A stretch of DNA of 64,000 nt. Origin: Trichococcus pasteurii (GTDB lineage: Bacteria > Bacillota > Bacilli > Lactobacillales > Aerococcaceae). Below are positions 30,493 through 41,444 of the stretch, piece by piece. A program made the position numbers and the translations under genes. The stretch is from assembly GCF_900112935.1 (NCBI RefSeq), contig NZ_FONM01000011.1, positions 1-64,000 of the forward strand, given 5' to 3'. Position 1 is the first letter of the stretch; the number at the start of each line of letters is the position of its first letter. The notes under the pieces were generated by a model. The model did no database searches, was not told the DNA's origin, and worked only from the letters and a program-made list of their open reading frames with translations.

Positions 30493-31952
30493 CAAACTTG
30501 TCCTCCCTTTAGATTCTCTTTTTGGATAGCTGTCATATTGTTCACGTAATCCGCTTCATAGTCATACAGCCCAGTCGGGTAGTCCCCGTTGAAGCTGTCC
30601 ATGCATAAGCCTGAATACGGCATATCAAATTTCAATCCGATTGAATCGATCAGACCCTCTTGGCTAAGGAAAGCCAAGCTGTCTGCACCGATATATTCAC
30701 AGATTTCATCGACGGTCATTTTAGCGGCGATCAGTTCAGCTGACTTGCTGATGTCGATGCCGTAAAAACTTGGGTAGATCAAAGGCGGGGAAGAGATGCG
30801 GACATGCACTTCTTTGGCTCCCGCTTCTTTCAATAAAGTCACGATGCGTTTGCTGGTCGTCCCGCGCACGATGGAATCATCCACCATGACGACGCTCTTG
30901 CCTTGGACAACCCCTTTTACGGCGGACAACTTCATTTTTACGCCCAATTCGCGCAGTTCCTGCGTCGGTTGGATGAATGTACGTCCGACATATTGGTTCT
31001 TGATCAGTCCCATTTCGTAAGGTGTTCCGCTCTCTTCCGCGAATCCGCTCGCCGCGGACAAGGAAGAGTTTGGCACACCGATGACGATATCGGCAGTCAC
31101 TGCAGGTGCTTCGATGGCCAAACGCGTTCCCATCCGTTTGCGCGCTGTATGTACGTTCACGCCGGCAATATTGGAATCCGGACGCGCGAAGTAGATATAC
31201 TCCATCGCAGCGATGGAAATGGTTGTATCGTCGGTATATTTTTCGATCGTCAAGCCGTTGTCGTCAATGATCGCCAGTTCGCCGGCATTGACGTTGCGGA
31301 CAAAATCAGCACCGATCGTATCGATGGCACACGTTTCGCTGGCCATCACATACGCACCATTCGGCAATTGGCCGATGACAAGCGGACGGAATGAATTCGG
31401 ATCGACGGCACCGAACATTTTCTCTTCAGTCAAAAGGATATAAGTGAAGCCGCCTTTGACCTGGTTCAAGCTCTCTTTGATCTTTTCGATCAAGCTGTCT
31501 TTCTGGCTGCGTCTGATCAGATGCATCAGAACTTCCGTATCCGAAGTCGAGTGGAAGATGGCGCCATTTTCCTCAAGGTTGCGGCGCAATGTTTTGGCAT
31601 TCACCAAGTTGCCGTTGTGGCAAATGGCGATGTCCATATCATAGAAATGGTACAAAAACGGCTGCACATTCTCTATGCTGTTCTGGCCGGAAGTGGAGTA
31701 ACGCACATGTCCGATGGCACGGTTACCGGTCAACCGCTGCAGATCATTTCCGTCCTTGAAGACTTCGCTGATCAGACCAAGATTGCGGTGCACCAACAAT
31801 TTCCCTTCATCACATGAAACTATCCCTGCACCCTCTTGTCCGCGGTGCTGCAAGCTGTGCAAACCGAAGTAAGTCAACTGGCTGGCATTGTCGTCTCCCC
31901 AAATGCCGAATACGCCACATTCTTCGTTTAAGCTTTTTGTTTCAGCAAGCAT
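30492..31952 (-). CDS. purF: Amidophosphoribosyltransferase
   Basis: First committed step of purine synthesis (PRPP + glutamine to phosphoribosylamine). [11 protein letters not shown] before Cys12 (ECGVFG) looks like the propeptide removed to expose the Ntn nucleophile. The PRPP-binding motif is [14 protein letters not shown]. 486 residues from the ATG at 31952, which has GGGAGGAGG upstream; the open frame to 31970 would remove the RBS. It overlaps the end of purL by 25 bases. Confidence 0.97.
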   Translation of the reverse strand: MLAETKSLNEECGVFGIWGDDNASQLTYFGLHSLQHRGQEGAGIVSCDEGKLLVHRNLGLISEVFKDGNDLQRLTGNRAIGHVRYSTSGQNSIENVQPFLYHFYDMDIAICHNGNLVNAKTLRRNLEENGAIFHSTSDTEVLMHLIRRSQKDSLIEKIKESLNQVKGGFTYILLTEEKMFGAVDPNSFRPLVIGQLPNGAYVMASETCAIDTIGADFVRNVNAGELAIIDDNGLTIEKYTDDTTISIAAMEYIYFARPDSNIAGVNVHTARKRMGTRLAIEAPAVTADIVIGVPNSSLSAASGFAEESGTPYEMGLIKNQYVGRTFIQPTQELRELGVKMKLSAVKGVVQGKSVVMVDDSIVRGTTSKRIVTLLKEAGAKEVHVRISSPPLIYPSFYGIDISKSAELIAAKMTVDEICEYIGADSLAFLSQEGLIDSIGLKFDMPYSGLCMDSFNGDYPTGLYDYEADYVNNMTAIQKENLKGGQV

Positions 31953-34156
31953 GGAATAGCCTCCTCCCATTTCGTTTGTACTTCTTTTACATCCAAAGTG
32001 ATTGTTTCGTTCTCGGCAGCGATTTTTGCGACAGCGTCAGCTGTCACGGTTCCGATTTGTGCAGCAGCTGATCCGAAGATTGCTTCCACTGCGGCAATAT
32101 TTTCAGGTTTCACGGTCAGGATGAAGCGTGATTGCGTTTCGCTGAACAGCAATGTTTTATCCATGGCAACCGTCACGTCGAAGCCTAAGCCAGTGTCAAA
32201 GACGCTCTCCATCAGGCCGACAGCCAAGCCGCCTTCGGATAGGTCATGCGCGCTTTCAATCAGACCAGCTTTGATTGCTTTCAGTACATTCGCTTGGTTT
32301 TCTTTTTCGACAGCCAAATCGAAGTCCATCAGTTTGCCTTCGATTTTGCCCAATTCCATTTTTTGCAGTTCGGAACCGTTGAAATCAGCTTTGGTTTCGC
32401 CGATCAGGACAATGCGATCGCCTGCAGCTTTGAAAGCTTGCGTAGTGATGTGCGCAAGATCCTCGATCAGACCGACCATACCGATCATCGGTGTCGGATA
32501 AACGGCTTCGCCGTCGGTTTCATTGTAAAGGGACACGTTACCAGAGATGACAGGCGTATCCAATTGGCGGCAAGCTTCAGAGATGCCGTCCGCGGAAGTG
32601 CTCAATTCCCAGAAAATTTCTGGTTTATCAGGATTTCCGTAGTTCAAGCAGTCTGTGATCGCCAATGGTTTTCCGCCGCTGGCAACGATATTGCGGGCAG
32701 CTTCAGCGACAGCGATCTGTCCGCCGATTTCTGGATTCAAATACAGGTAGCGGCCGTTGCAGTCGGTTGTCATTGCGATCGCTTTTTTGGTGCCGCGAAC
32801 GCGGACAACTGCAGCATCGCTTCCTGGTCCTACGACCGTGCTGGTGCGGACCATGGAATCATATGTGTCATAGACGCTCTTCTTGGAAGCCAACGTCGCT
32901 TGTTGCAATAAAGCCACTAATGTATCCTGCGCTGATGTGAAGACAGGTTTGTAGTTTTCCATAGCTGCGAATGCAGCGATGCGGGCAGGCACTGCAGTCG
33001 GTTTGTAGTAGACCGGTGCATCTTCAGCCAAAGCATCAACCGGAAGTTCAGCCACCACTTTACCTGCATGGGATAGACGGTACATGCCATCATCGGTAAC
33101 TTCACCGATCACGACTGCATCCAATTCATATTTTTTGAACAGGTCGACGATGCGTTGCTCTTCGCCCTTCTTGATGCACAACAGCATACGCTCCTGCGAT
33201 TCGGAAAGCATCATTTCGTAAGGTGTCATTTCTGTTTCGCGCTGCGGAACATCATCAAGATTCAACAGCAGGCCGCTGCCTGCTTTTGAAGCCATTTCCG
33301 AGCTGGAAGAGACCAAGCCGGCAGCCCCCATGTCCTGGATACCGATCAAAGCGTCGGAGTAGTCATAAATGCATTCCAAACAAGCTTCCATCAATAGTTT
33401 TTCCATGAACGGATCGCCTACTTGGACAGCAGAACGTTGCGCTTCTTCCTCTTCCTTGAATTCTTCGGAAGCGAAAGTGGCGCCATGGATACCATCGCGG
33501 CCTGTTTTTGCACCCACGTACATGATCGAGTTGCCGACTCCGGCAGCTTGGCCTTTTTGCATATCTTTTTGATCGATCAAGCCGACGCACATTGCGTTGA
33601 CTAACGGATTGCCTCTGTAGCAAGGGTCAAAGACCGTTTCGCCGCCGACAGTCGGGATGCCGATACAGTTGCCGTAACCGCTGATGCCGGCAACGACTTC
33701 TTCGAAGATGTGTTTCGTGCGCTCATTGTCCAATTCGCCGAAACGCAAAGAGTCCAGGATCGCAATCGGGCGTGCGCCCATGCTGAAGATGTCACGGATG
33801 ATTCCGCCGACGCCGGTAGCTGCGCCTTCATAAGGCTCGACAGCTGATGGATGGTTGTGGCTTTCCGCTTTGAAAACGACGGCCTGGCCGTCGCCGATAT
33901 CCACGATACCAGCACCTTCACCAGGTCCTTGCAATACTTGCGGGCCGGTAGTAGGGAATTTTCTCAGGACTGGTTTTGAGTTTTTATAAGAACAGTGTTC
34001 GCTCCACATAACGGCAAACAGGCCAGTTTCAGTATAATTCGGCAAACGATGCAAAATTTTATCGCAGATTGTGCCGTACTCTTCGTCTGTCAGACCCCAT
34101 TCACGATAAATTTTGGATTCTTTTACTTGTTCTGGCGTTGGTTCTAAAAATGCCAT
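31928..34156 (-). CDS. purL: Phosphoribosylformylglycinamidine synthase, large subunit (small-type PurL)
   Basis: Converts FGAR to FGAM as part of the three-subunit PurSQL complex. 742 residues, the short PurL type that needs separate PurS and PurQ, both encoded just upstream. Repeated PurM-like domains are visible, with [11 protein letters not shown] near the N-terminus and the [24 protein letters not shown]-like region split over residues 86-108. The start overlaps the purQ stop as TAATG. Confidence 0.98.
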   Translation of the reverse strand: MAFLEPTPEQVKESKIYREWGLTDEEYGTICDKILHRLPNYTETGLFAVMWSEHCSYKNSKPVLRKFPTTGPQVLQGPGEGAGIVDIGDGQAVVFKAESHNHPSAVEPYEGAATGVGGIIRDIFSMGARPIAILDSLRFGELDNERTKHIFEEVVAGISGYGNCIGIPTVGGETVFDPCYRGNPLVNAMCVGLIDQKDMQKGQAAGVGNSIMYVGAKTGRDGIHGATFASEEFKEEEEAQRSAVQVGDPFMEKLLMEACLECIYDYSDALIGIQDMGAAGLVSSSSEMASKAGSGLLLNLDDVPQRETEMTPYEMMLSESQERMLLCIKKGEEQRIVDLFKKYELDAVVIGEVTDDGMYRLSHAGKVVAELPVDALAEDAPVYYKPTAVPARIAAFAAMENYKPVFTSAQDTLVALLQQATLASKKSVYDTYDSMVRTSTVVGPGSDAAVVRVRGTKKAIAMTTDCNGRYLYLNPEIGGQIAVAEAARNIVASGGKPLAITDCLNYGNPDKPEIFWELSTSADGISEACRQLDTPVISGNVSLYNETDGEAVYPTPMIGMVGLIEDLAHITTQAFKAAGDRIVLIGETKADFNGSELQKMELGKIEGKLMDFDLAVEKENQANVLKAIKAGLIESAHDLSEGGLAVGLMESVFDTGLGFDVTVAMDKTLLFSETQSRFILTVKPENIAAVEAIFGSAAAQIGTVTADAVAKIAAENETITLDVKEVQTKWEEAIPCLLKQKA

Positions 34157-34836
34157 TATTTGTTCAGCTCCTTCTTATAATTTTCAACCATGGATTGGAA
34201 CAGGCGCAAGCCATCCGCTGATCCCAGCAAAGCTTCGACAGCACGCTCCGGGTGAGGCATCATGCCTAGGACGTTGCCTTTTTTGTTGATGATGCCGGCG
34301 ATGTCCTCGATGCTTCCGTTCGGGTTGCCGTTGGCATAAGTGAATACGATTTGGTTGTTGGCTTTCAGGTCCGCCAAAGTCTCTGCATCGCAGAAGTAGT
34401 TTCCTTCACCATGCGCGATCGGAACAGAGATGATTTCGCCTTCTTTATAGAGGGAAGTGAATTGCGTATCGGCATTCACGACTTTAAGATCCTGCGGTTT
34501 GCAGACGAACTTCAAGGTATCATTGCGGCGCAAAGCACCAGGCAATAAGCCGGCTTCAGCCAAAATCTGGAATCCGTTGCAAGTGCCGAATACAGGCTTG
34601 CCTTCTTCAGCGAAACGGACCACTTCGCTCATGATGTTCGCAAAGCGGGCAATCGCACCTGTACGCAAGTAATCGCCATATGTGAATCCGCCGGGCAATA
34701 GGACAGCATCGAAACCTTCAAGGCTTGTTTCATAATGTTGCACATACTCTGCATCTTCTCCAAGAATATCTTTAATGGCTGCATACATATCTAAATCACA
34801 GTTAGATCCAGGAAAAACGATGACAGCGAATTTCAT
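34156..34836 (-). CDS. purQ: Phosphoribosylformylglycinamidine synthase, glutaminase subunit
   Basis: Class I glutamine amidotransferase that feeds ammonia to PurL. The nucleophile Cys is in [11 protein letters not shown], and the triad His/Glu in [10 protein letters not shown]. 226 residues. The start overlaps the purS stop as TAATG. Confidence 0.98.
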   Translation of the reverse strand: MKFAVIVFPGSNCDLDMYAAIKDILGEDAEYVQHYETSLEGFDAVLLPGGFTYGDYLRTGAIARFANIMSEVVRFAEEGKPVFGTCNGFQILAEAGLLPGALRRNDTLKFVCKPQDLKVVNADTQFTSLYKEGEIISVPIAHGEGNYFCDAETLADLKANNQIVFTYANGNPNGSIEDIAGIINKKGNVLGMMPHPERAVEALLGSADGLRLFQSMVENYKKELNK

Positions 34837-35087
34837 TAAGCTTCAACCTCCTGGATTTCGTAACGGTAAGTTTCCATAACCACGTTTGCCAGCAGTTTGT
34901 CGCAGATCTCTTCGATGACTTGTTCAACGTTCTCTTCATCTTTGGAAACTTGGATTTCGAAATATTTTCCGATGCGGATATCTTCGATCGTCGGGTAGCC
35001 CATACGGTGGACGGCACCCTTCACGGCTTCCCCTTGCGGATCCAATACTGAGTCTTTATACGTTACATACACGGTTACTTTATACAT
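34836..35087 (-). CDS. purS: Phosphoribosylformylglycinamidine synthase subunit PurS
   Basis: Small bridging subunit of PurSQL, 83 residues ([19 protein letters not shown] start; KYFEIQV and [12 protein letters not shown] blocks). The ATG at 35087 has GAGGAA eight bases upstream; a TTG two codons earlier is a less likely start. Confidence 0.95.
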   Translation of the reverse strand: MYKVTVYVTYKDSVLDPQGEAVKGAVHRMGYPTIEDIRIGKYFEIQVSKDEENVEQVIEEICDKLLANVVMETYRYEIQEVEA

Positions 35088-35162
35088 GTCCAAATTCCTC
35101 GCTTTTGTTTTTTTATTTTTTGTTTCGTTTTTTTTTCGTTCATTGGTTGCATTTCGGATGGT

Positions 35163-35873
35163 TTACATTTTGTTCAGGCGGTCCAGCACTTCCACGTAGA
35201 CCGGGATCAGATCTCCCAAGTCACGGCGATAGATGTCTTTGTCCAAGTGTTCGTTCGTTTCGATATCCCAAAGACGGCAAGTATCCGGTGAAATTTCATC
35301 AGCCAGGATGATTTCACCCTCAGCAGTCTTGCCGAATTCGATTTTGAAATCGATCAGGCGGATGCCGATTGCCTTGAACATCTCGATCAAGGCTGCATTG
35401 ATCTTCAGCGCTTGCTTCTTGATTTCCGCAACTTCTTCATCTGTTGCTGCTCCCAGAACTTGTACATGGGCATCATTGATGAAAGGATCATTGAGCGCAT
35501 CGTCTTTGTAATAGAATTCCAAAACAGGGAACGGCAAGTCGATGCCTTCCTCCATTCCGAAACGTTTCGCGAAGCTTCCAGCGGATACATTACGGACAAC
35601 CACTTCCAATGGGAACATATTGACTCTTTTTACTGATTGTTCGGTTTCTGACAGTTCTTGGATGTAATGGCTCGCGATACCCTTTTCAGCCAGATATTCG
35701 AAGATGCGGCCGGTGATCTGGTTGTTGAGTCTGCCTTTGCCCTCGATAGTGTCCTTCTTTACGCCGTTTAATGCGGTAGCCTGATTTAGGTATTCTGCCC
35801 AAAGGACATTCTCCTGATCTGTAGCGTACATCTTTTTAGCTTTCCCAGTATAAAGCAATTCTTTTCTTTCCAT
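35163..35873 (-). CDS. purC: Phosphoribosylaminoimidazole-succinocarboxamide synthase
   Basis: SAICAR synthetase: ligates aspartate to CAIR. N-terminal LYTGKAKKMYATD, then EVVVRNVSAGSFAKRFG and LIDFKIEFGKT motifs, 236 residues. First gene of the second pur transcription unit, with its own consensus promoter and a PurBox in the 5' UTR. Confidence 0.98.
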   Translation of the reverse strand: MERKELLYTGKAKKMYATDQENVLWAEYLNQATALNGVKKDTIEGKGRLNNQITGRIFEYLAEKGIASHYIQELSETEQSVKRVNMFPLEVVVRNVSAGSFAKRFGMEEGIDLPFPVLEFYYKDDALNDPFINDAHVQVLGAATDEEVAEIKKQALKINAALIEMFKAIGIRLIDFKIEFGKTAEGEIILADEISPDTCRLWDIETNEHLDKDIYRRDLGDLIPVYVEVLDRLNKM

Positions 35874-35890
35874 CGTTCCCGTCCCTTTCT

Positions 35891-35903
35891 AAATCCGAAC
35901 ATT
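35891..35903 (+). promoter_or_regulatory. PurBox in the purC 5' untranslated region
   Basis: Plus-strand AAATCCGAACATT is a perfect match to the PurR box consensus AWWWCCGAACWWT. It lies about 27-39 bp downstream of the expected purC start of transcription and is inverted relative to the purE boxes. Confidence 0.65.
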
Positions 35904-35935
35904 AATTTGTATAAACACCTAATTCATTCGTTTAT

Positions 35936-35963
35936 ATTGTATCATCTGCCACCCGCTTGTCAA
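35936..35963 (-). promoter_or_regulatory. purC promoter
   Basis: The minus strand has TTGACA (35958-35963), a 16-bp spacer and TACAAT (35936-35941). Both hexamers are near consensus, unlike at purE. Confidence 0.82.
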
Positions 35964-36034
35964 TGGGATTTTCATGAAAATTGAAATAAATTCCGGTTTT
36001 TCTTCACTGTTTCCAAGGCATCCGGTGGACGCAA

Positions 36035-36062
36035 AAAGGCCGGAACCGTAGTCCCAGCCTTT
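36035..36062 (-). terminator. Terminator of purEKB
   Basis: AAAGGCTGG/CCGGCCTTT stem with a 10-nt loop and T5 on the minus strand, directly after purB. It splits the pur genes into two transcription units. Confidence 0.85.
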
Positions 36063-36065
36063 CCA

Positions 36066-37364
36066 TCAGTCGCCTAAACCAAGTCTTTCGAATACTTCGT
36101 CGACATGACTCAAGTGATAGTTATAGTTGAAGGCATCATCGATGTCTTCTTTCGTTAATTTTGCCATGATTGCTTCGTCCGCTTCCACCAATGGACGGAA
36201 ATCGGTTTGATTATCCCATGAAAGGGCAGTCTTCGGCTGTACCAAGTCATAAGCTTCTTCACGGCTCATGCCTTTATCGATCAGTTTCAACAGAACGCGT
36301 TGGCTATAGATCAATCCGAATGTCGCATTCATGTTGCGGAGCATATTCTCAGGGAACACGGTCAAGTTCTTGATGATGTTCGCAAAACGGTTCAATTGAT
36401 AGTTCAATAATGTCGTTGCGTCCGGAAGGATGATGCGTTCCGCTGAAGAGTGGGAAATATCGCGTTCATGCCATAAGCCTACATTCTCGTAAGCAGTGAC
36501 CATGTAGCCACGGATGACACGCGCAAGACCTACCATATTTTCAGAACCGATCGGGTTGCGTTTGTGCGGCATAGCGGAAGAACCTTTTTGCCCTTTCGCG
36601 AAGAATTCTTCCACTTCACGGGTTTCCGATTTCTGAAGCCCACGGATTTCTGTCGCGAAGCGCTCGATGCTTGTCGCAATCAAAGCGATCGTTGCCATGT
36701 ATTCGGCATGCAGATCGCGCGGCAGAACTTGCGTCGAAATTTCTTGCGGTCTTGTGCCCAATTTTTCGCAGACGTACTCTTCCACGAATGGCGGGATGTT
36801 TGCGAAAGTTCCAACAGCACCGCTGATTTTACCGGCTTCAACGCCTTTAGCTGCATGTTCAAAACGCTCGATGTTGCGTTTCATTTCCGAATACATGGTA
36901 GCCAGTTTCAATCCGAATGTCGTAGGTTCAGCATGTACACCATGCGTACGGCCCATGCAGACAGTCTTTTTGTGTTCTTTCGCCTTGTTGCCGATGATTT
37001 CCAACATGTTCTGCAGATCCTTGCGCAGGATATCATTGGCTTGCTTCAATTGATAACCATAGGCGGTATCGACCACATCGGTACTCGTCAGGCCATAGTG
37101 GACCCATTTTCTTTCTTCTCCCAAAGATTCGGAAACAGCGCGTGTGAACGCCACTACATCGTGTCTGGTCTCTTTTTCGATTTCAAGGATACGGTCGATG
37201 TCAAAAGTTGCATTCGCGCGGATTTTAGCCACGTCTTCTGCAGGGATTTCGCCTAAGGCAGCCCAAGCTTCGTCAGCCAGGATTTCGACCTCCAACCAGC
37301 ATTTGTAACGATTGTATTCGGACCAAACCTCAGCCATCTCAGGGCGTGTATAACGTGTAATCAT
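36066..37364 (-). CDS. purB: Adenylosuccinate lyase
   Basis: Removes fumarate from SAICAR and adenylosuccinate, in IMP and AMP synthesis. Fumarase/aspartase superfamily signature [15 protein letters not shown] (catalytic Ser loop), and [13 protein letters not shown] and [14 protein letters not shown] motifs. 432 residues. Starts 1 base after purK ends, with CGGAGG inside purK. Confidence 0.98.
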   Translation of the reverse strand: MITRYTRPEMAEVWSEYNRYKCWLEVEILADEAWAALGEIPAEDVAKIRANATFDIDRILEIEKETRHDVVAFTRAVSESLGEERKWVHYGLTSTDVVDTAYGYQLKQANDILRKDLQNMLEIIGNKAKEHKKTVCMGRTHGVHAEPTTFGLKLATMYSEMKRNIERFEHAAKGVEAGKISGAVGTFANIPPFVEEYVCEKLGTRPQEISTQVLPRDLHAEYMATIALIATSIERFATEIRGLQKSETREVEEFFAKGQKGSSAMPHKRNPIGSENMVGLARVIRGYMVTAYENVGLWHERDISHSSAERIILPDATTLLNYQLNRFANIIKNLTVFPENMLRNMNATFGLIYSQRVLLKLIDKGMSREEAYDLVQPKTALSWDNQTDFRPLVEADEAIMAKLTKEDIDDAFNYNYHLSHVDEVFERLGLGD

Positions 37365-37365
37365 T

Positions 37366-38508
37366 TTAAATTGTTCCTCCGTTCCAGATTCGGGTGTTGT
37401 CTATTTCTGTTAAGGTTGCTTCTTGATTATCCGTCAAAATGGTGATATGTCCCATTTTTCTGTCTGTGCGTGATTCAGCTTTGCCATAGTAATGGAAAGA
37501 CCAATCCGCTTTTTCTTCCCGCAGCGCGATCGTGCCTTCCATATGCTGCCCAAGGATATTTACCATGATGGCGGGCGACAATTGCCGCGCTGTCGGCATC
37601 GGCAATCCGGCGACTGCTTGGATATGGGCATCAAATTGGGAAACGTTCATTGCTTCGATTGTGTAATGGCCCGAATTATGCGGACGCGGCGCCAACTCAT
37701 TGATGAAGATCGTGTCATCCGCAGCCAGGAACATTTCGATGCCCAGCGTACCCACCAACTGCAGCGCATCAGCGATTTGGTGGGCAGCCTTGTTTGCTTT
37801 CTCGGCTACCGCAGGCGTTACGCGGGCCGGCACGATCGATTCGTGCAGAATATTATTGATGTGGATATTTTCGGAAACCGGAAATACCGTAGCTTCACCT
37901 TTTTGGTTGCGTACGATCATGACCGAAAGCTCTTTGGTGAAGGGAACCCAGGCCTCCAAAACGCAGATGCTGTCCGCCGCCAACTTCATCGCTTCCTCTT
38001 TGTCCGCTTCTGTTCTCAGGACAACCTGTCCCTTACCATCATACCCGAAACGGGTCGTTTTTAAAACACTCGGATAGCCGATTTTGCCGATGGCAGCATC
38101 AAGTTGCTCCGCATTTTCAACTACCGCGAATTGCGCAATCGATACCCCAGCTGTTTGAAGGAATTCCTTCTCCTTGATGCGGTCCTGCGTAATCGTCAAA
38201 ATTTCGCTGCCTTGCGGAATGCTGGACAGTGTTTCCACTTCCTGCAACGCGGCCGCATCGATGTTCTCAAATTCGAATGTCACGACATCGGATTTTTCGG
38301 CCAATTCACGCAAAGCCACCGCATCAGCGTATGCCGCCTGGATGTGCCAATCCGCTACTTGGGCTGCCGGGCAATTTTCGCCCGGATCCAAAATTCCGAC
38401 GGTGAAACCCATCCTCTTCGCGGACTGTGCCAGCATACGTCCTAATTGTCCCCCGCCGATGATGCCGATCACGTCATTTGGTTTCAGTATTTTATACAAG
38501 GTCTTCAC
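37366..38508 (-). CDS. purK: 5-(carboxyamino)imidazole ribonucleotide synthase
   Basis: ATP-grasp enzyme making N5-CAIR from AIR and bicarbonate, the substrate of PurE. Rossmann-like [20 protein letters not shown] near the N-terminus, and [14 protein letters not shown] in the active site. 380 residues. The start is a GTG overlapping purE by 17 bases; a TTG three codons later is possible. Confidence 0.97.
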   Translation of the reverse strand: MKTLYKILKPNDVIGIIGGGQLGRMLAQSAKRMGFTVGILDPGENCPAAQVADWHIQAAYADAVALRELAEKSDVVTFEFENIDAAALQEVETLSSIPQGSEILTITQDRIKEKEFLQTAGVSIAQFAVVENAEQLDAAIGKIGYPSVLKTTRFGYDGKGQVVLRTEADKEEAMKLAADSICVLEAWVPFTKELSVMIVRNQKGEATVFPVSENIHINNILHESIVPARVTPAVAEKANKAAHQIADALQLVGTLGIEMFLAADDTIFINELAPRPHNSGHYTIEAMNVSQFDAHIQAVAGLPMPTARQLSPAIMVNILGQHMEGTIALREEKADWSFHYYGKAESRTDRKMGHITILTDNQEATLTEIDNTRIWNGGTI

Positions 38509-38980
38509 TGCTTTCCAATACTTTTTGTTTTAAATCTTCCCGTCTCTTTTCCAATCGATCGGCCAAATCCTGATTTTCGATCGACAGGATCTGTACAGCC
38601 AGCAGACCGGCATTGATTGCCCCTGCTTTGCCGATGGCTACCGTCGCAACCGGAACACCGCCGGGCATCTGGACGATGGACAACAAAGAATCCATTCCGC
38701 TCAAAGCGCGTGATTGGACAGGAACACCGATGACCGGAAGGGTCGTTTTCGCAGCGATCATACCCGGAAGGTGCGCTGCGCCGCCTGCACCGGCAATGAT
38801 GACTTTCGTTCCCGCAGCCCGTGCTTGTTCAGCAAAAGTGAACATCAGATCCGGTGTCCGGTGAGCCGAAACGACTTTCTTTTCATAAGCTATGCCGAAT
38901 TCATCGAGTATCAAGCAAGCTTCTTTCATAGTTTCCCAGTCAGAAGTACTACCCATTACGACAGAAACAACCGTATTCAT
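38492..38980 (-). CDS. purE: 5-(carboxyamino)imidazole ribonucleotide mutase
   Basis: Class I PurE, converting N5-CAIR to CAIR. Signature [19 protein letters not shown] and the [13 protein letters not shown] loop. 162 residues from the ATG at 38980 with GGGGG upstream; the longer frame to 39028 has no family similarity. First gene of purEKB. Confidence 0.97.
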   Translation of the reverse strand: MNTVVSVVMGSTSDWETMKEACLILDEFGIAYEKKVVSAHRTPDLMFTFAEQARAAGTKVIIAGAGGAAHLPGMIAAKTTLPVIGVPVQSRALSGMDSLLSIVQMPGGVPVATVAIGKAGAINAGLLAVQILSIENQDLADRLEKRREDLKQKVLESSEDLV

Positions 38981-39013
38981 GCATTTTTCCCCCATTATCA
39001 ATTTTTCATTTTT

Positions 39014-39022
39014 AATATAGCA
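39014..39022 (-). promoter_or_regulatory. purE promoter (extended -10, weak -35)
   Basis: The minus strand reads TGCTATATT (-10 at 39014-39019). The region 17 bp further upstream (TGGAAT) is a poor -35, which fits dependence on an activator bound at the PurBoxes. Confidence 0.6.
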
Positions 39023-39066
39023 CATCATCTCCGATTATTCCAAACAATTTTAGAGAAAATCAGCCT

Positions 39067-39100
39067 GTTTGTTCGGAAATAATCTGTTTTTGTTCGAAAG
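39067..39100 (-). promoter_or_regulatory. Two direct PurBoxes upstream of purE
   Basis: The minus strand has ATTTCCGAACAAAC (39067-39080) and CTTTCGAACAAAA (39088-39100), both close to AWWWCCGAACWWT, in the same orientation with centres 21 bp (two turns) apart. They cover about -60 to -93 from the expected start, close to the -76 position used by activating PurR in Lactococcus. Confidence 0.75.
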
Positions 39101-39359
39101 TGAAGAAGCAATGGTCTAATTTCACATTAAAAAAGTGACGCTTTTTTTATTCAAAAACCAACCCTTTTTCACCATAAATGGCAATAATATGATAAAATAA
39201 TGATGTGCAAGCCCTTCCAAACTAAAAAAATACTGATTCTCTTTTTATTTCCGTATTTATCCTATAGAATAAACTGGAATAATATTATTAAACACGATTT
39301 TTTCAACTTATTTATTTTATTTCCAACAACCCCATCCACTTACAGAAGGAGTGATGATC

Positions 39360-40076
39360 ATGAATAAATTCTTTGATATCTATATGGACTTGAGAAAAAA
39401 AATCGAACATGCAGAATTCGAGACAGGATCTCTGTTGCCCAGTGAAAAGACGCTTTCGGACCACTATCATGTTTCGCGTGAAACGATCAGAAAGGCTTTG
39501 GCTCTGTTGCTGGAAGGTGGCTATATCCAGAAGAAGCAAGGCAAAGGTTCCATCGTGCTTGACATCAGACGCTTCAATTTCCCCGTTTCCGGGCTGACCA
39601 GTTTCAAAGAACTTCAAGATTCCCAACAAATCCCAAATGAAACAATCGTCATCAAAAATAAGCTAGAAACCCTTCCGGACTTCCTAGCCGAAAATCTGAA
39701 GGTGGATCCCGGCCGCGAAGTGATTTCACTCATCCGCTTGCGCAAGATTGCCGGGGAAGTCGTCATCATGGACAAGGATTACCTCTTCCATGACATCATC
39801 GATCAAATCCCTTCCGAAGCTGCCGAAAATTCCATTTATGCTTACTTGGAGAATGAATTGGGCCTGAATATCGCTTACGCCAAAAAGGAATTCGTCGTGG
39901 AGCCGGCGACACGGGAAGATCACAAACTGATGAACCTGAAGGATGACACGCACGTCGTCGTCGTAAAGAGCGAAGTCTATCTGGAGGACACACGTCTTTT
40001 CCAGTACACAGAGTCGCGCCATCGTTTGGACCGCTTCCGCTTCGTCGAGTTCGCCCGCAGAAAACACAGCCTATAA
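39360..40076 (+). CDS. treR: Trehalose operon repressor TreR (GntR family)
   Basis: GntR/HutC-type regulator: N-terminal winged HTH (LPSEKTLSDHYHVSRETIRKALALLLEGGYI) followed by a UTRA effector domain (about 85-235). The sequence MNKFFDIYMDLRKKIE with LLPSE is the TreR subgroup pattern; the effector is normally trehalose-6-phosphate. Two operators of the expected type flank the treP promoter 6 kb away. The start at 39360 follows GAAGGAG by eight bases; ATG at 39354 is possible. 238 residues. Confidence 0.92.
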   Translation: MNKFFDIYMDLRKKIEHAEFETGSLLPSEKTLSDHYHVSRETIRKALALLLEGGYIQKKQGKGSIVLDIRRFNFPVSGLTSFKELQDSQQIPNETIVIKNKLETLPDFLAENLKVDPGREVISLIRLRKIAGEVVIMDKDYLFHDIIDQIPSEAAENSIYAYLENELGLNIAYAKKEFVVEPATREDHKLMNLKDDTHVVVVKSEVYLEDTRLFQYTESRHRLDRFRFVEFARRKHSL

Positions 40077-40078
40077 GA

Positions 40079-40115
40079 AAAAAGATGAAGCCAAGCCGGC
40101 TTCATCTTTTTTTTG
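40079..40115. terminator. Bidirectional terminator, treR / GerMN gene
   Basis: AAGATGAAGCC/GGCTTCATCTT hairpin with A- and T-runs on both sides, between the convergent genes. Confidence 0.88.
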
Positions 40116-40131
40116 CTTACGCAAGGGTTGC

Positions 40132-41262
40132 TCATTCGTTGACGTTCGTATAATCAACTGTGAAATAGGCACCTTCTGCCATCAGGATATGCCCTGATTC
40201 ATAAGGGTTTCCGGCCACAGTAAGGTAGACTTCCTGGACACCGTAATATTCCCCGATCGTATTGACGACACCCTGCAAAATCAGTGATTCCGCCGATGTT
40301 CCGGCATTCATCTCAGAAACGAATTCCTGCGAGAAGTCCACATAGACGCGTCCATCGTCACTCAAGGACAAGCTGTTGATGGAGACGTTCGGTCCGATCA
40401 GACTTCCCCCCGGAGCATCCGGAACGTTCTTCAGCGCCTCCGCCAGAATGGTTCGGGTAACGTCATTGGTCGCATAGGACAAGGCAATACTTGATGCATC
40501 CAATCCCATCAGCTCGCTGTCCGGATAAAAGACGCGCAATTGTTGCGTTTCCGGAACATTCTCGTTGCGGGCTTCCAGACTGGAGGAGACGACCATGTCA
40601 TCGCCAAGATCCGTCACCCGTTTCACCAAGCCCATATCCTTTACGTAATAGTCCTTGGTAGTCGAGGTTTCATAAGTCGTCGTCACTTCAAGCGCTTCGA
40701 AATTACCCATCGGTGTTTCGATCTGTGCCGTCAGATTCGTGATTTCGGAAGGGACTCCGCTCGCATTCATCCAACTGTTCCCGACTTCCAAAGGCTCCTT
40801 CAACAGAATATCCAATTGGTTTGCCGCATCGCCGCTTGCTGTTTTTTCAAGCATATTTTCCCTGAAGTAGGTTTCCGGACGCGTGAATACTTCTCTGAGT
40901 TCCCCGTCAGCTAGTTCCAATACCGTCACGATTTGAGTGCCGCCGTTGTTGGAAGTGATCTGCATACGGTTGCCTTCGATATATTGCGGATAGACCGTGA
41001 AGGAAGCGTATTCATTCCCTTCACCCAAATATTTTGTGAAGACGGATGCGCTGAACGGATAATAAGCCTCGATTGTCGCTGCATCTGCGGGTTCAGAAGA
41101 GGACGAGGAAGCCGAGCCGCTGTCTGTTGATGTGGATACGGATGAAGACACACTGCTGGCAGCCGAAGAATCGGATGAGGAATCGGATCCTCCGAAGAGA
41201 CTGCAAGAAGCTAATAGGGGTACCAACAACGCTACCATCAGGTTCGAAACTTTCTTTCTCAT
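40132..41262 (-). CDS. GerMN-domain lipoprotein
   Basis: Secreted lipoprotein of 376 residues. The signal peptide ends in a lipobox (LLASC), and a low-complexity Ser-rich linker (about 25-60) follows. The C-terminal ~130 residues match the GerMN (sporulation and spore germination) domain (QLRVFYPD, LKNVPDAP and VYVDFSQEFV blocks). Non-spore-forming Lactobacillales carry such proteins, so the domain need not mean sporulation. The middle region (about 75-230) is of unknown fold. Function unknown; a cell-envelope role is likely. The ATG at 41262 follows GAAGGTGGG. Confidence 0.82.
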   Translation of the reverse strand: MRKKVSNLMVALLVPLLASCSLFGGSDSSSDSSAASSVSSSVSTSTDSGSASSSSSEPADAATIEAYYPFSASVFTKYLGEGNEYASFTVYPQYIEGNRMQITSNNGGTQIVTVLELADGELREVFTRPETYFRENMLEKTASGDAANQLDILLKEPLEVGNSWMNASGVPSEITNLTAQIETPMGNFEALEVTTTYETSTTKDYYVKDMGLVKRVTDLGDDMVVSSSLEARNENVPETQQLRVFYPDSELMGLDASSIALSYATNDVTRTILAEALKNVPDAPGGSLIGPNVSINSLSLSDDGRVYVDFSQEFVSEMNAGTSAESLILQGVVNTIGEYYGVQEVYLTVAGNPYESGHILMAEGAYFTVDYTNVNE

Positions 41263-41444
41263 CTTTTTTCCCACCTTCTGTCTTAGTTGTCTTCATTATA
41301 TCACAACCGCTTTCTAAGGCATTGCCCTAACTATCGCTGCAACGTACGAATGCTCTGGCACTGAGTAGCTCCTTTCACGTATAATGAAGCCAGCGCGAAA
41401 ATTAAAAGAAACATTTCACAATTTCAAATAGAGGTGGAAAAATT

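Larger units (their letters stand above)
38981..39359. other. purE / treR divergent regulatory region
   Basis: About 380 AT-rich bp between divergent genes. Holds the purE promoter and two PurBoxes (separate entries). For treR I see only a possible TGATAAAAT element near 39189-39198 and the GAAGGAG site at 39345-39351. No TreR operator was seen here. Confidence 0.6.

Noticed and set aside
38981-39100. Purine (guanine) riboswitch upstream of the pur genes
   Set aside because: No aptamer core sequence was found before purE, purC or guaB; PurBoxes account for regulation.
40132-41262. GerMN protein taken as a sign of sporulation
   Set aside because: The domain is found in non-sporulating Lactobacillales and no other sporulation gene is present.
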